Shown: positions 10,300 to 21,170, counted from the stretch's first letter. The stretch is 64,000 bases of DNA from Semisulcospira habei (GCA_036245525.1 BTPG01000008.1:32761231-32825230); one strand, 5' to 3'. Translations and numbers: made by a program. Notes: a model not told the origin generated them from the sequence alone.

Positions 10300-10517
10300 T
10301 TAACTCATTGTGCCCGAGGTACGAAATACCCACATTTTGGAGTGATCCTCTGAGGACTGCATTACAATTCAGGAGACAAATCGACCATGATAGTTCAAGG
10401 GTGGTGGCAGAATAGCTTGGCGCCGGCCTATAGGCGCCAAGCTATTCTGCCACCACCCTTGAACTATCATGGTCAAGCCATATCTTACTGTGGTGTGTAG
10501 CTGGCAGAATGAGTTAA
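10300..10517. mobile_element. family A MITE (CTCATTGTGCCCG subtype)
   Basis: TTAACTCATTGTGCCCG to CTGGCAGAATGAGTTAA, 218 bp. Hairpin at 10383-10474 with GACCATGATAGTTCAAGGG / CCCTTGAACTATCATGGTC arms and an apex CGCCGGCCTATAGGCG. Relatives at 30145-30349 and 39477-39600. Confidence 0.9.
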
Positions 10518-10805
10518 CGATCTGCGTTCACTCCGTCAGCCGCTACCAAGTGACTTGCCACGTCCCAGTTCGCTTTTATCCCCTCTCTCTTAACCCTTTG
10601 ACTCCCAGCACTAAATGACTTCCATTCTATAGCCAAAAGGGTAACGCGTTCGAGATTTTCTGCACAGTCGGATACGGTGACGATCAGCAATGGGTCTCGA
10701 CCTCACGTATTGTGATACAGAAGTTGGTACAGACCTTTCTTGGCACCAGCGATAGAGCGGAGGCCGTCGGAAATCACTAGCCATTAGTTGTAGCCGCTCT
10801 GGTTG

Positions 10806-10949
10806 CAGGGACGGATCACTTAGCTCCAGAAAGGGGGGGGGACTTCTTGTTTGGGACCTTGAACCTCATGCAAAAGGCCTCCACCACGCTAGCATTTTAA
10901 CAAATTGGGGGGGGGGGCATCCCCCCGGTCCCCCCTGGATCCGGGTCTG
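10806..10949. mobile_element. hAT-like MITE
   Basis: Left terminus CAGGGACGGATCACTTAGCT and right terminus CTGGATCCGGGTCTG are imperfect inverted repeats. The interior has a G8-9 tract and the phrase GACTTCTTGTTTGGGACCTT, shared with the larger element at 28096-28691. GGTTG lies on both sides, possibly part of an 8-bp duplication. CAG...CTG ends are typical of hAT elements. Confidence 0.6.
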
Positions 10950-11097
10950 GGTTGTGACATCATTGTAGACATTTGCTCACGTGAGATTCAGGTGACACAT
11001 TAGTGAGAGTTTAGTGTGCCGCAGCTGTGACAAACGACTCCCAACAACGAACGAGAGTCGTGAGTAAAGTCACGGCCGATAACCAATTTGACTTGTA

Positions 11098-11206
11098 CCA
11101 TAAGCATAGACAAGACTCCAAACATCTCCAAGAGGCATAGATCTTCATGAGCCCCCCGCAACTGCGGGGGGGGGGGGGGGCTCATGATGATCTATGTCTC
11201 TTGCGG
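11098..11206. mobile_element. family B hairpin with CATCTCC flank
   Basis: Core arms AGAGGCATAGATCTTCATGA and TCATGATGATCTATGTCTCT, with the apex expanded to a long G run. Preceded by AAGCATAGACAAGACTCCAA, the same flank that forms the outer arms of the palindrome at 50256-50341. Confidence 0.75.
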
Positions 11207-11272
11207 TTATGTCAGTCGTTGTCACTTTTTTTATGCACACGCCGAGGGGTCGGCAATGGTCCCCAGGATCGA

Positions 11273-11510
11273 TTAACCTTTTATTGCCTGGAGATGCCCG
11301 CTTTAAGTCGTTCAGCGCCAAGAAAATTTAACCACCACCAACTGCAAGATGTACAAATCCTCATAAGCCCCCGCAGTCTCGGGGGCTCATGAGGATCTAT
11401 ACCTCTTGCTGACACCATACCTGTGAATTGTAGGTTTTTTGGTGTGTGGAATTAACGATGAAAATGGCACAAACACAGTTTGCGTCAGTTGTCACTGAAC
11501 GGGTCGTTAA
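11273..11510. mobile_element. family B TTAA-flanked MITE, diverged
   Basis: TTAACCTTTTATTGCC on the left and GTCACTGAACGGGTCGTTAA on the right (238 bp). Hairpin at 11344-11409 with GCAAGATGTACAAATCCTCA and TGAGGATCTATACCTCTTGC arms around a GCAGTCTCG apex. Confidence 0.8.
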
Positions 11511-11884
11511 GCTCACACATTAACTCAGCTAGCCCCAGACCCGAATCAGTCATGTGGTACAGCTCACCTGTCTTCCGGCATCACTGGAACCTGTGATAGC
11601 TTTTCTCCGGGTGCGGTCTGCTGTTCACTATGAGCGACAAAAACTGTTTTGACCAAACTGACCCGCGCCGAAGACCCCGTCTGTAAACTATTATTCAGTT
11701 CTGTCTCATTGTCGGCGAGGCGTTCTGCTAGAAAAAACAATGTTTCCCGATTTAAAAGTTATTATCCAAATCGGCGGAATATATAAAAACTGTAGCTTGA
11801 TCAAATTTTAGTTTTTAAATGTCACATTAAAAAAAGTCGATGCTGATGTTTATTATCTTATGTATTAATACGCTTACTGAGCCG

Positions 11885-11885
<1 letters not shown>

Positions 11886-11935
<50 letters not shown>

Positions 11936-11997
11936 CGCATGCATGTGTGTATATGTTTGCCGCCGTGTGCGTGCGTGCATATGTGCACGTGTGTGCC

Positions 11998-12081
<84 letters not shown>

Positions 12082-12084
12082 TTT
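11886..12084. repeat. compound (GT)n microsatellite
   Basis: Two long GT tracts (about 11886-11934 and 11998-12084) separated by a diverged GT/GC-rich spacer. The Cys/Val- and His/Thr-rich frames here are microsatellite translations. Confidence 0.95.
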
Positions 12085-12199
12085 TGCGAGTGGTTACCGC
12101 ACACTGATTGATTGTGTTAGTTGCCTAGGCCCGTTAGAAATCACTGCCTGCCATGGCCGTTCTAGACAGACAATTTCAAAGTAATTACAGTCCACTTGA

Positions 12200-12270
12200 C
12201 AACCCTGGATCCACATACAGTCACGCGCAACTGCGGGGGCTCATGACTGAGGATCTGACTATACCTTTTG
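12200..12270. mobile_element. family B hairpin, degenerate
   Basis: GCAACTGCGGGGGCTCATGA and GAGGATCTGACTATACCTTT are recognisable core segments, with several interruptions. No termini recognised. Confidence 0.5.
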
Positions 12271-12289
12271 CAGTTGGGTGGAGCTCAGA

Positions 12290-13095
12290 CTGATTTTTTC
12301 GGCACTGAGCGGCTGAACTGAATTAAAAAGACTTACGCCTGCAGTAAGTTACAGAAATCTCAGCATTGTAAAACCCACTGACTAAAATTTTGAGACTGTA
12401 AATCAGTTTCAGTACCTCATTCCGTTGCAGGCTATACTGATATACATATTATGCAGTAAGCAAAAGTTCATAACGTCGGCCCGATGACCTTTTGCTCAGT
12501 CATTGTCCGTACGGAGTGCCAGCCGGGATTCAGTCAAGTCGGATTGATTCGAAGTTGACTAGTCTCACTACTCACTCAGTTCACATATGTTTACTTCAAC
12601 AACTGCGCCGTTAATCGGGAGATACGGCTGACCCATGAGATATCGCGGCTGTCGATACGTCTCTTTCCGGGCCCCATATCAAATCTGCCAGCTCAGCACA
12701 TTCCGGCCGAGGCCGACACTCCGGTAAACAGTACGCAACATACTGCATGCTGGCTGACTCAAGAAACATTACCTGCAGCCAGGAGGCTCTCACTTTACAA
12801 GAGAAGCAAGCACGCAATCTGGAATTTTTCACTAACAGGCTTTAAATTGCTACATTTGCAATTTCTCGGCTTGGCTAGACGAAGACTCGCAGCCAAGCGG
12901 CAATGCCGGCAAAAAAATAGGCAGAGAATTTCATTACTGGGGCCGTTCAGTGGCAAATTGCCTGCCACTGCCGCCAGTTGCCCGTGCCCTGGCAGTCACG
13001 GTTGCGTTTCAGTCAGTGAGTCCGGCGAAATCATTGTTCATTCAAAGCCAAAGGAATCAGTCTCACGAATCCGCCCAAGGCCGGGTGGGGTCAGC
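12290..13095. other. mostly unassigned; family C half at 12475-12500
   Basis: GTCGGCCCGATGACCTTTTGC at about 12476-12497 is the right arm of a family C hairpin. The rest has no recognisable gene or repeat. Confidence 0.5.
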
Positions 13096-13165
13096 ATGCA
13101 AGAGGCATAGATCCACATGAGCCCCCGCAACTGCGGGGGCTCATGAGGATCTATGCCTCTTGCAT
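13096..13165. mobile_element. family B hairpin, near-perfect
   Basis: ATGCAAGAGGCATAGATCC... mirrored by GGATCTATGCCTCTTGCAT, with one mismatch in about 30 bp of arm. Terminal TTAA regions are not evident. Confidence 0.8.
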
Positions 13166-13668
13166 TTGGGTATTGCTCGTGTCAGTGTCGCAGTTCCCAG
13201 CAGCACTGAGTGAAGAGGAGGGCGCCGCAGGTGCACGGCCGGTATGCGACACCGGACGTGCCGCTGCACAGGCGTATTGCTGGTTTGGCGGCGAATCAAC
13301 TCAGCGGAGGCAACTGAGCTAGGTGAGGCCGCTTACAAGTGAACATTTATTCACATCGGTCTAGAATTCTAAAAGAATTCACTCATAACAATTATCTTCA
13401 GGACTGACGTCAGTCTTTCTGTTTGAAATGTCGGTTATTTAGAGCACATTTCCTCCACAGACTAATATATGCGAAGGGAATGGGGTAAAACATATGCCGG
13501 TAATGAGGGTGGGCGTATGAAGGTGGTGTGGGTGGGTGTGGGTGGGTGGGTGGGGTTGGGGGGGGGGGTAGCGGCTGCTTAAAAAAAAGAAATACGCAGA
13601 TGAAACACCGTCAACGCTCGGAGGATGCCTGCAGTTTTGCGCCCATTTGAACTCCTTGGGTCTAAATT

Positions 13669-13881
13669 AACCCCTTAATTGCAAGCCGAAGCAAGGCGAA
13701 TGCATCGCATCTGCAAGAGACATAAACCCGGGGGCTCATTAGGCTTTATGTCTCTTGTTAGTCTATGTTCTTTATGTCTATGTTTGGTTCGGGCTCATTT
13801 ACTTTTTTAGTCAGCGTGCAGTGGGCTTCAGCCGTTCGGACGGACGCGAAATTCGTGATCAGTTGGCACCGAAGGGGCTAA
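13669..13881. mobile_element. family B MITE, short-core subtype
   Basis: Left TTAACCCCTTAATTGC, right TTGGCACCGAAGGGGCTAA. The core is shortened to CAAGAGACATAAACCCGGGGGCTCATTAGGCTTTATGTCTCTTG. The internal segment TTAGTCTATGTTC...GACGCGAAATTCGTGA resembles the right half of the element that carries the 55-kb LINE. Confidence 0.75.
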
Positions 13882-13897
13882 TGCCCAGCAGTCTAAC

Positions 13898-14120
13898 TTA
13901 ACCCTTTTCAATTCCGATACACTCAGTCTTGCCTGAAATGAATTTGACTGACATAGTTCAAGGGTATCGCCAGAATAGCTTGGCGCCTCAGGCGCCAAGC
14001 TATTCTGGCCGCCACCCGGCCTTGAACTAAAATGGTTGATCTATCTTGTAATCTGTAATGTAGCCTTCATAGGACCATAAGCAAATGTAACAAACCCAGC
14101 CTCAGGGTGTAATGGGTTAA
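13898..14120. mobile_element. family A MITE (third subtype)
   Basis: TTAACCCTTTTCAATTCCG to GGGTGTAATGGGTTAA. Hairpin at about 13950-14040 with AGTTCAAGGGTATCGCC and TTGGCGCC arms. It shares the unusual flank GTAATGTAGCCTTCATAGGA with the copy at 49156-49377, defining a separate subtype. Confidence 0.85.
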
Positions 14121-14270
14121 GGTCGAAGACTGTAGACACTGACACGATACATGTTGACCACAGCTCTAAATACCGTTAACTCAGTGCGAACGATACCTTT
14201 CAATGTTTTTTTTTTTTAAATATATTTTTCTTCAGATTCCGGCTAGAGACGACTCGGTGCCGGAGATGAA

Positions 14271-14439
14271 AAAAAAAACCCGTTAAACGTTTAGGGCTTA
14301 ACATCTTGTGTCCACCACGAAGGTGATTTCACCGAATAGGGTCTGAACAAATTGTGACCCCCAGCTGGATTCGAACCCGGGACGTGACCTTTCGGACGAG
14401 AGTCGAGCGCTCTACCACCGAGACACCCAGCTCCTCAGC
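14271..14439 (-). mobile_element. tRNA-derived SINE
   Basis: On the minus strand the element starts with a tRNA-like head: GAGCTGG acceptor side, A-box region GTCTCGGTGGTAGAGCG, B box GGTTCGAATCC, and CCAGCTG closing the acceptor. The body contains TTCGTGGTGGACACAAGATG and a 3' tail GTTAAGCCCTAAACG. Perfect 12-bp target duplications (GCCGGAGATGAA at 14259-14270 and 14440-14451) flank it. The same body and tail occur on the plus strand at 52.9 kb. The anticodon position would read CTC (Glu-like), but the anticodon stem is poor. Confidence 0.9.
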
Positions 14440-14444
14440 GCCGG

Positions 14445-14541
14445 AGATGAATCGATCATGACAGCTTATGGGTAGTGCCTGATTAGCTTGGCGCCTCCCA
14501 GGCACCACCCATAAGCTGTTAAGGTCGATCCATTTCCTGCA
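14445..14541. mobile_element. family A hairpin, host of the SINE
   Basis: GAGATGAATCGATCATGACA and GTTAAGGTCGATCCATTTC outer arms, with CAGCTTATGGGTAGTGCC and CACCACCCATAAGCTG inner arms. The centre is shortened. The SINE target site lies in its left flank. Confidence 0.7.
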
Positions 14542-14549
14542 CGCCGCCG

Positions 14550-15060
14550 CTTGTGCGAAACTGGCAGTACAACAGAGTTACAGCAGTCAGTGTTGTAAAA
14601 CATAAACCAGACAATACGAATTCTTTATGGTGCTAATTAACATAGAACATACATGTAATTAAAAGGATATTTGTAAATAAACACATGCACGCGATTTTCG
14701 TTCGATTGTTTCGTAGCTAAATCAGTCTTTGAAGTCTTTGTAAGATTTCACCGAAAACGCCATTACCTGAGGAAACGGCAAGTCAGTACGAACGGTTCCC
14801 CAGTGTGGAATTGCAGATCATACTTTATGATTATTGACAATACAACAGTACTGATCGCGGCAACAACGTTAATAAAATAACAATACTGCGCAGCAACAAC
14901 AACAAAACAAACAAACACTGAACGTGACAAACAAGTGTGCTAGAAAGAGTATGTGATTGTGTAGAATTATTAACCTCATTTGTCTCAGTTCTGGCTCAAC
15001 CAGTCCATTCAAGTGTGACTGAATCGAGGCAGTGAAACACTTTCTAAAACGTTCAAGCTA
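14550..15060. other. no recognisable feature
   Basis: AT-rich unique-looking sequence. Nothing coding or repetitive could be supported. Confidence 0.45.
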
Positions 15061-15064
15061 CAAT

Positions 15065-15355
15065 ATAAGTTATTGGTAGCAGGGATTTGCTACACGGGCC
15101 CTACAAGTGTTCGTGCAGCAAGCCCTTGTAATCCGGCACTGAATAACGTATTTCTTTTCATTCCTCCACTATTTTCGTAAAAGAAGTCTTCCGACCTGGA
15201 TCACGCCCAGGCACGAATGACGTCAAAGGAGTATTCTATACATAATAGACTTATGACGTAATTTAAAATCTTTCATGACGTTGCCGTCTCCAGAAGTGTG
15301 CCTCAGTGTTGCTTCGGTCGAAAAACACTAGTAAGTAACTCTGTACTTTAGAACG
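15065..15355 (-). repeat. family H dispersed repeat, copy 1
   Basis: Reverse complement of the repeat at about 23470-23890. Shared blocks include AACGTTCTAAAGTAC, GAGACGGCAACGTCATGAA, TACGTCATAAGTCTATTATG, GTGATCCAGGTCGGAA and the CCTTGTA/GCTACCAATAAC terminus. About 280 bp. No coding potential. Confidence 0.75.
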
Positions 15356-15710
15356 TTTTCGGGATCTTTTATAGAACAAAACTGGCAGTCAAGACGCGTT
15401 AGTTGAGAAAGAGCCGGGCTACAAAAAGTCCGCCATTAGTCTCTACAAGGGTCAGTAGCGGCGAGGTCACATGGTACGGTTTGCGCTAAAGTTGTGGGTC
15501 CGTCTGACGTAGGGATGAAAACCATAAAACTGAGACAGACAATACTATACAGAGAGAATAGAAACACTAGTACAGCACCGGCTTCGTGTCACAAGTCACT
15601 GAAATAATATATCAACTTAATGCGCTAAATTAACGCACGTTTGTTTCATATTTATTTTTTTGTTTTGTTTATGCTGACCACACATATAAAGTTTTTGTTT
15701 TAACCATTTG

Positions 15711-15780
15711 CGTGTCGGTAGCGGTTTTTGTCGCGAAGATTCCTACAGGAATCATCGCGACAAAAACCGCTACCGACGCG
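15711..15780. mobile_element. family E hairpin
   Basis: GTGTCGGTAGCGGTTTTTGT, TCGCGA and GATTCCT mirrored around a palindromic apex. A TTAA with CCATTTGCG precedes it at 15700-15703. The copy at 48.1 kb has identical architecture and a TTAA on its right. Confidence 0.85.
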
Positions 15781-15818
15781 CGAAAAGAGACAGAGAATAA
15801 TAACACTAGTGTCGTCAT

Positions 15819-15919
15819 CCTTGTGGTGCGAACAAGAAAAATATTATAACAAAATGCACTAAATTAACTAAATTAAATTAATTGTTTCGTTATTTTCTTT
15901 GTTCGCATCACAAAAGGTT
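15819..15919. repeat. inverted repeat with AT-rich loop
   Basis: CCTTGTGGTGCGAACAAGAA and TTCTTTGTTCGCATCACAAAAGG are inverted copies separated by about 55 bp of AT-rich sequence rich in TTAA/AATTAA. Immediately upstream of the (GA)n tract. Confidence 0.7.
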
Positions 15920-15941
15920 TGTGACTGTAGGGTACAGACCT

Positions 15942-16070
<129 letters not shown>

Positions 16071-16269
16071 CTGTGCTCTTGCGTTTGGTCGAAAAAGAAA
16101 AAGAATACAACAAAATACTTTTAATTAAAGCCTTTTGTTGTATTGTATTTTTCTTATTCACAAAACCAGACGGATTATTTACAAAGTTTTTGCTGACATT
16201 AGCTGAGAAGAGAGATCATGCAATAGAGTGAGAATACACATACTGGGCGGTAGCAGAAAACAGCGGTAA

Positions 16270-16770
16270 CACTGAAACACACAGCGAGGATCACTCACCT
16301 GACAACCTCCAAGACAAGCAGCAGACTGGCCCGGCACGAGGCCAGCACACAACACACCTTTTCCCCATCCTCCAGCCCGTTTTTTTTTGTTTTTTGTTTT
16401 GTTTTTTCTCTAGAACCCCCGCTACAGCTGAATGGGTCATTTTCGTTACATTGAGGCGCGAAAGTGCCAATAGTGTATACACGTGTATATACGGGGAAAT
16501 CTGCCGAGCGTAAATCCACAAGGGTAAAATTATGCTGCGGCGATTCCACTCCTTAAAGCTGCACTCCATATTTTCCAACTTGACCAAACGTCCGAGAATC
16601 TGTGCCGCTGGAACAGTTGACTCTGATATTGTGTCTTGTGTCTATTTAACACTGCCTATCTTAGACGTTTGCATGTATAAAAGCTGGTTCCTATTAAATC
16701 TGGTAACCATCAGTCATGTTTTAGCTGTTCGAAGTGCGCCATTCTTTGCTGTCTGTTCGACCGTAAACAA
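16270..16770. other. no recognisable feature
   Basis: No gene, RT or repeat family could be supported here. Confidence 0.45.
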
Positions 16771-16773
16771 CTA

Positions 16774-16874
16774 CCCAGTGCGTAAAGGTCTTTGGGCCGA
16801 TGTCGGCCACCGTTGGCCCGCGCACGGCTGTGCTTGGTCCAAAGGTGGCCAATGTCGGCCCTATGGCATTGGAT
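16774..16874. mobile_element. family C GC-rich hairpin, diverged
   Basis: CCCAGTGCGTAAAGGTCTTTGG, GCCGATGTCGGCC and GTTGGCCCGCGCACGG, then GGCCAATGTCGGCCCTATGG and CATTGG. Arms are imperfect compared with the copies at 18.2 and 39.8 kb. Confidence 0.65.
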
Positions 16875-16899
16875 AATTATGAGATGGCTGCCAGAACAC

Positions 16900-17640
16900 C
16901 TGAATGTTGAACATCAAAATGCAGCCGACATGCATGGGACTTCAGTCCAAGGTATAATTTCAAAGCGGCCAGCCATCTCAGGACATTACCTAATCCAATA
17001 TAAAATCTTTGCTTGTTTCTTTTGACATTTTCTAAGGCCTGTTTTTTCCCTTCTTCTGAGATGCTGACAAAAGCGATTGTGATAAGTGTGTTTTCTTCCT
17101 CTCACGGGCGTAGTTGCATCAGCCATTCAGTGTTGCAACATGGGATGCAACTTCTATGTTTTGCCAACAGAGTTAGCTCTCCTTACATTAGCAAACCTCT
17201 ACTGAGTTTATAAGAAGATGAATTTTCATCTTACATGACCAGTCAATTTTGGCAGGGACAACGGGTTGCCAGTTCTCTAACTGGTATATGATGTCGTAAG
17301 ACACTAGAAAAGTTCCAGACGATCTGCCGCCTTTGAAACTAATTATCAGAAATGCATTTTAATATCCGGTTTCCAAGCGTGAGTGAGTCAGTCTGCACCC
17401 AGAACCATATTATAAATCCACCTAGCAGAAATCAGTGCCGGTACGCAGGCTTGAATCCCCCAGCTGAGACTAAAGCGGGGTGGAATAGTACAGACACAAG
17501 TGGGTGCTTATACACCTTACATGGTAAAAACACGCAGAGGGGATGATGCCTAGTGCACCTAAATACATGTATAGTGAAATTGCCCCCTTGAGCTCCGCTC
17601 AACTTTCCGGCATTCTTTGACAAGCCGTCGGTTCCAGCAG
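16900..17640. other. no recognisable feature
   Basis: Unique-looking sequence without a supportable gene. A weak family B-like fragment (GGCACAGATTTTCATGTGCC) begins near 17645. Confidence 0.4.
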
Positions 17641-17696
17641 CAAGCGGCACAGATTTTCATGTGCCCCTGCAGTGGAGGATCTGAAGAGACTCGCCC

Positions 17697-17784
17697 GTAA
17701 GCAAAAGACCTTCGAGCCGACGTCGACCGCAGTGGGCCCGCGCACATCCGCTGCGGCCGACGTCGGCCCGAGGACGGCCTGAAC
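17697..17784. mobile_element. family C hairpin
   Basis: GTAAGCAAAAGACCTTCGAG, GCCGACGTCG and CAGTGGGCCCGCGCAC, then CTGCGGCCGACGTCGGCCCG and AGGACGGCC. The right terminus is decayed. Confidence 0.65.
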
Positions 17785-18163
17785 GGCTCAGTGACTGCGC
17801 CGCCTATGTCCTCGCTTCTCATCACTGAGATGAATGAAACGTCCTCAGTGAGCCTACCGTGTCAGAGTCAGTTGTGGATCACTTGCCTGAAGCCCACTCC
17901 GTCTGAGATTCTCGTGACGAGCCTTTGCTGTCAGCAAGGTCAGGGCTCGATCATGAGAATGTATGCATCAGTTCTTGCTGATCATCATACAGATCAGTCT
18001 TGTTCAGTTTTGTTCAGTGCTGGCAGACTCGGGTGCCTCCTGTCTCCGTTATGACCGATTCCGTCATGCAGTGCTAACGAGTCTAGGACCTAGAGAACAC
18101 GCCGCGCGCACGCTGTTGGCAGACGAGTGGATGGAAGGGTCGGCAAGGCTCCAGGACATTACG

Positions 18164-18273
18164 GCCCAGTAGCAAAACGTCTTCGGGCCCACGACGGCCG
18201 CAGTGGGCCCGCGCACAGCCGTGCGCGGGCCCACTGCGGCCGTCGTGGGCCCAAGGACCTTTGCTTACTGGGC
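18164..18273. mobile_element. family C hairpin, well preserved
   Basis: GCCCAGTAGCAAAACGTCTT ... AAGGACCTTTGCTTACTGGGC at the ends. The inner arms (GGGCCCACGACGGCCGCAGT, GGGCCCGCGCAC) are mirrored exactly around CAGCCGTG. GC-rich, about 110 bp. Confidence 0.85.
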
Positions 18274-18279
18274 TGTACC

Positions 18280-18618
18280 CTGTTAAATCACATGCATCAC
18301 TCATGTCATTCACCATGATGTTCCACCGTGCAGAACTGATTCGAGGGAGACACACGATGTCAAGAGCTCGCCTAAAACAAAAAGGCTGATGACTTTAGAA
18401 TCTATGCCTCGGTGCCTGCCTATGATTATTTTCGCGTTGAACCCTGGAGTAAACGTAGTTTCAGCTTAGATTTGTAGCCGGCGACGCCATTGAGGGGACC
18501 GGCGAGATCGTGGGTTTGCCCGACTGACCACCGTGCGATCACGGTCCCTGTACTCACTGTGCCGCCGGTCTGGGCTTGCAATCCATTTCTTTAAGTAGAA
18601 AAGGCACATTGCCTTTGT
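18280..18618. other. no recognisable feature
   Basis: Nothing supportable. Confidence 0.4.
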
Positions 18619-18818
18619 TTAACACATTTAACCCCACGGGCGCATTTCTCAAGTCATTTGAAGGTGATATCTAATGACTGTGTTTCAGTAGCAGGAGATG
18701 GATTGACCATGATAATTCAAGGGTAGTAAAGGGTAGTGAAAGGCTAATCTGGCACTACTCGTGAATTATCATGGTCAGTCGACCTCCTGCTGTACGGAGT
18801 CAGGGCTACGTGGGTTAA
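18619..18818. mobile_element. family A MITE with disrupted core
   Basis: TTAA at both ends (200 bp). Arms GATTGACCATGATAATTCAA and GAATTATCATGGTCAGTC. The apex has lost GGCGCC and carries a short duplication (AAGGGTAGTAAAGGGTAGTG). Confidence 0.8.
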
Positions 18819-18915
18819 TAGCATGTCCGCAGAAAGGCCCTGTTAATACACCTGCCCTTATCATTGTACATAGTCTGCAGTACGTACACTATTTTGTTCT
18901 GGTCACTCTGAAGCA

Positions 18916-19527
18916 TGTTCTTAATTAAACAAACTTTAGTTCGCGAACTCTGACGAACTACAGTTCACGATCTCGGACGAAGCAGGTTGGTTCTTAATTG
19001 GACGATCTAAAGATACGGCGAACCTAGTTCGAAGTAGTTCACGAACCTCGGCAAACCATAGTTCGCTGTCGGAAAACGTTCGCTCAACGTGTTGAGCAAA
19101 CAAAGGCGAACCTTTTCTCTGCCATTGGTCAAAACTTTTACCCTCTTCTGCGTTGGAGATAAGAAGACAGTCACCGATACAAACAAATATGGCGGACGGC
19201 GATATTTCACTCGTGCGAAGAACAAGACCTATTTTTATTGAATTGTGGGAGGCGCAACGCTGTTTGTGGGGTCGCTACTGCAAGGAGTACAAAAACAAAT
19301 ATCGTTCAAATCGCGAAGCCGCATAGCGGCAGCCATTTTGAACACCTTCGCAGACAGTAAGTACGCCGAATCGAGCACTTCAGTTAAGAAAGAGAACCAT
19401 GGCAAACCTGGTTTGCTGAAGTTCGCATAGGTTCGTTCAACCTCAATAATTAAGAAACAAACCAAAAGATCGCCGATCTTTTCCGATCTAGGTTTGCCGA
19501 TTATAATAGTTCGTCTAATTAAGAACA
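18916..19527. mobile_element. 612-bp TIR element of unknown family
   Basis: Termini TGTTCTTAATTAAACAAACT and (complement of the right end) TGTTCTTAATTAGACGAACT are inverted repeats. Each is followed by a second internal pair (GTTCTTAATTGG at about 18991 and its inverse near 19450). The interior is rich in GTTCG/CGAAC pairs. No transposase frame. Target duplication not resolved. Confidence 0.6.
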
Positions 19528-19837
19528 GCTCTAAAGCCAGACATTGTGTTGTTTTACTGTGAGTGGAACAAATAGACATTGATGTAAATTGTCAACTCGC
19601 ATTTCTCTACGTGCAGTGCCTAGCTTACGGCGGAACATTTATGTCGGTGTACTTGTGCGTGCATGTGTGTATAAACAAAAGTACACATAACAAACACAAA
19701 AAAATCACAACTCGGGCTTTTCAGATTCGCTTTTAGTCAACGTTTCTAAACCAGACGCACGCATATCAATATAAACAGGCCGATAACAGAACTTATAACT
19801 TACGTTACTTAACTGAGACAAGATGTGAAAACACACG

Positions 19838-20055
19838 TTAACACAATCTGCTCCAGGACCGAAATCCCGACGCAAAATTTTGAAGTTGCCCCCTGAAGAC
19901 TGTATTACACTTCTGGAAACAGATCGAGCGTGATAGTTCAAGGGTTGTGCCAGAATAGCTTGGCGCCTATGGGCGCCAAGCTATTCTGGCACAACCCTTG
20001 AACTATCACGCTCGATCCATGTCCTGCCGTGGCGTGTCGGAGTTGAATGGGTTAA
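19838..20055. mobile_element. family A MITE (GAGCGTGATAG subtype)
   Basis: TTAACACAATCTGCTCCAGG to GGAGTTGAATGGGTTAA, 218 bp. Hairpin at 19922-20017 with arms GATCGAGCGTGATAGTTCAA and TTGAACTATCACGCTCGATC. Relative to other copies, both arms carry the same GCG/CGC change. The same subtype occurs at 43812-44116. Confidence 0.92.
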
Positions 20056-20269
20056 CCGTGAATGTTGATATGAATACTGTACACTGCTACACAAGAAATA
20101 GATTCTGCTGGCAGTAAACCGCACCGTATCGATACGGACTGTGATCTGTGTAGTTTTATGAAACAATCCAACGTTCGTGAGAGAGCATGGATGAAATACG
20201 ACCTGTTCGGTACTACAGTGTAGGAGAAGGTTGAGATGTTGATATTAGTAGAATAATATCATAGCCGTG

Positions 20270-20300
20270 ACAGTTCAAGGGTAGTGCCAGATTAGTCTGG
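20270..20300. mobile_element. family A fragment
   Basis: GTGACAGTTCAAGGGTAGTG and CCAGATTAG only; one arm, immediately replaced by unrelated sequence. Confidence 0.6.
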
Positions 20301-20451
20301 CTTCTCTTGTCAGAAGTTCAAAGGCGTCACACCACAGAACTGGCGTGAGAGAAGTTGTAGAATTTGTCTGAGTTGGTTGTGTAAGCTTAGTCCCACGCCA
20401 GCCACAAAGCAAGGTGCGCGGCTTTAGCGGGGTTAGTATTGTGGCGCTGGA

Positions 20452-20567
20452 GCCAGTTGCATGATCCAGCTTAGTCCTGCGCCAGCTGCTAAGCAAGGTG
20501 CGCCGCTGTAGCGGCGGACCTTGCTTAGTGGCTGGCGCAGGACTAAGCTCGCTCATGCAACTGACCC
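20452..20567. repeat. long palindrome
   Basis: GCCAGTTGCATGA...AGCTTAGTCCTGCGCCAGC and AAGCAAGGT are mirrored by ACCTTGCTTAGTGGCTGGCG...GCTCATGCAACTGACC around a GCCGCTGTAGCGGC apex. Partial direct echoes of each arm flank it (AGCTTAGTCCCACGCCAGCC at about 20385; ACCTTGCTTCGTGGCTCGC at 20580), so this is a larger degenerate foldback. Confidence 0.8.
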
Positions 20568-21086
20568 CTGTATCGGAGCACCTTGCTTCGTGGCTCGCTT
20601 AGCTCACTCATGTAACTGACCCAGATCACGAGATGGTAGCTTGACAGTCGGGATTCTTGGCAGTGTATTGCGCTTCACTTGTTCACCATAGCGTTCTTTA
20701 GAACGCGGTCTTCGTCCTCTTGGCGAGGTAGGCCTTGAGCTTGGAATGCGCCTCCACGTCACGTTCTGTCGCAGCTTCTGGTTGAGCGGGAAGTCCTTCA
20801 GGGCGTCTGCCTTCAGCTCCAGCACGTTCTACTGCATGTCGTAGATGTAGATAACGCCCAGAGTCACCTGCAACACACGGAGGTAGAGGAGCAAATCAAA
20901 CAAGCAGCACTGTCCGCCTTGTAGAAGCATTTTGTCCGTAACTAGCAAAAGTCCGAAAGTTGCCATGTTCATTGTGGTGAAAAGCCAGATTGTCATTGTA
21001 ATCAAATGAAACTCTCGCTATGCACAAAATGCACTGTCTTCTACCTTCCTCAGGGATATTTCACAGCTCAACGTGAATAACACTGA

Positions 21087-21134
21087 CAGAGGCATAGAGC
21101 CACAAGCAGGCTCATGAGGATCTCTGCCTCTAGA
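21087..21134. mobile_element. family B fragment in a GST intron
   Basis: GAGGCATAGAGCCACAAGCAG and GGCTCATGAGGATCTCTGCC form a shortened hairpin. The outer regions are missing. Confidence 0.55.
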
Positions 21135-21170
21135 CAGCAGCACTCATATCCGTGTTTTTCAGACGGACGG

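Noticed and set aside
11840..12184. Cys/Val- or His/Thr-rich open frames at GT/CA tracts (also 24.4, 26.7, 40.2, 50.6 and 63.9 kb)
   Set aside because: Direct translations of dinucleotide repeats in all frames; no coding signal.
14380..14437. A functional tRNA gene on the minus strand
   Set aside because: Box A and B are present, but the anticodon stem pairs poorly and the sequence continues into a SINE body with a 12-bp target duplication.
19007..19579. Host exon around the ATGGCGGACGGC motif
   Set aside because: Only short frames inside a TIR element; no recognisable protein similarity.
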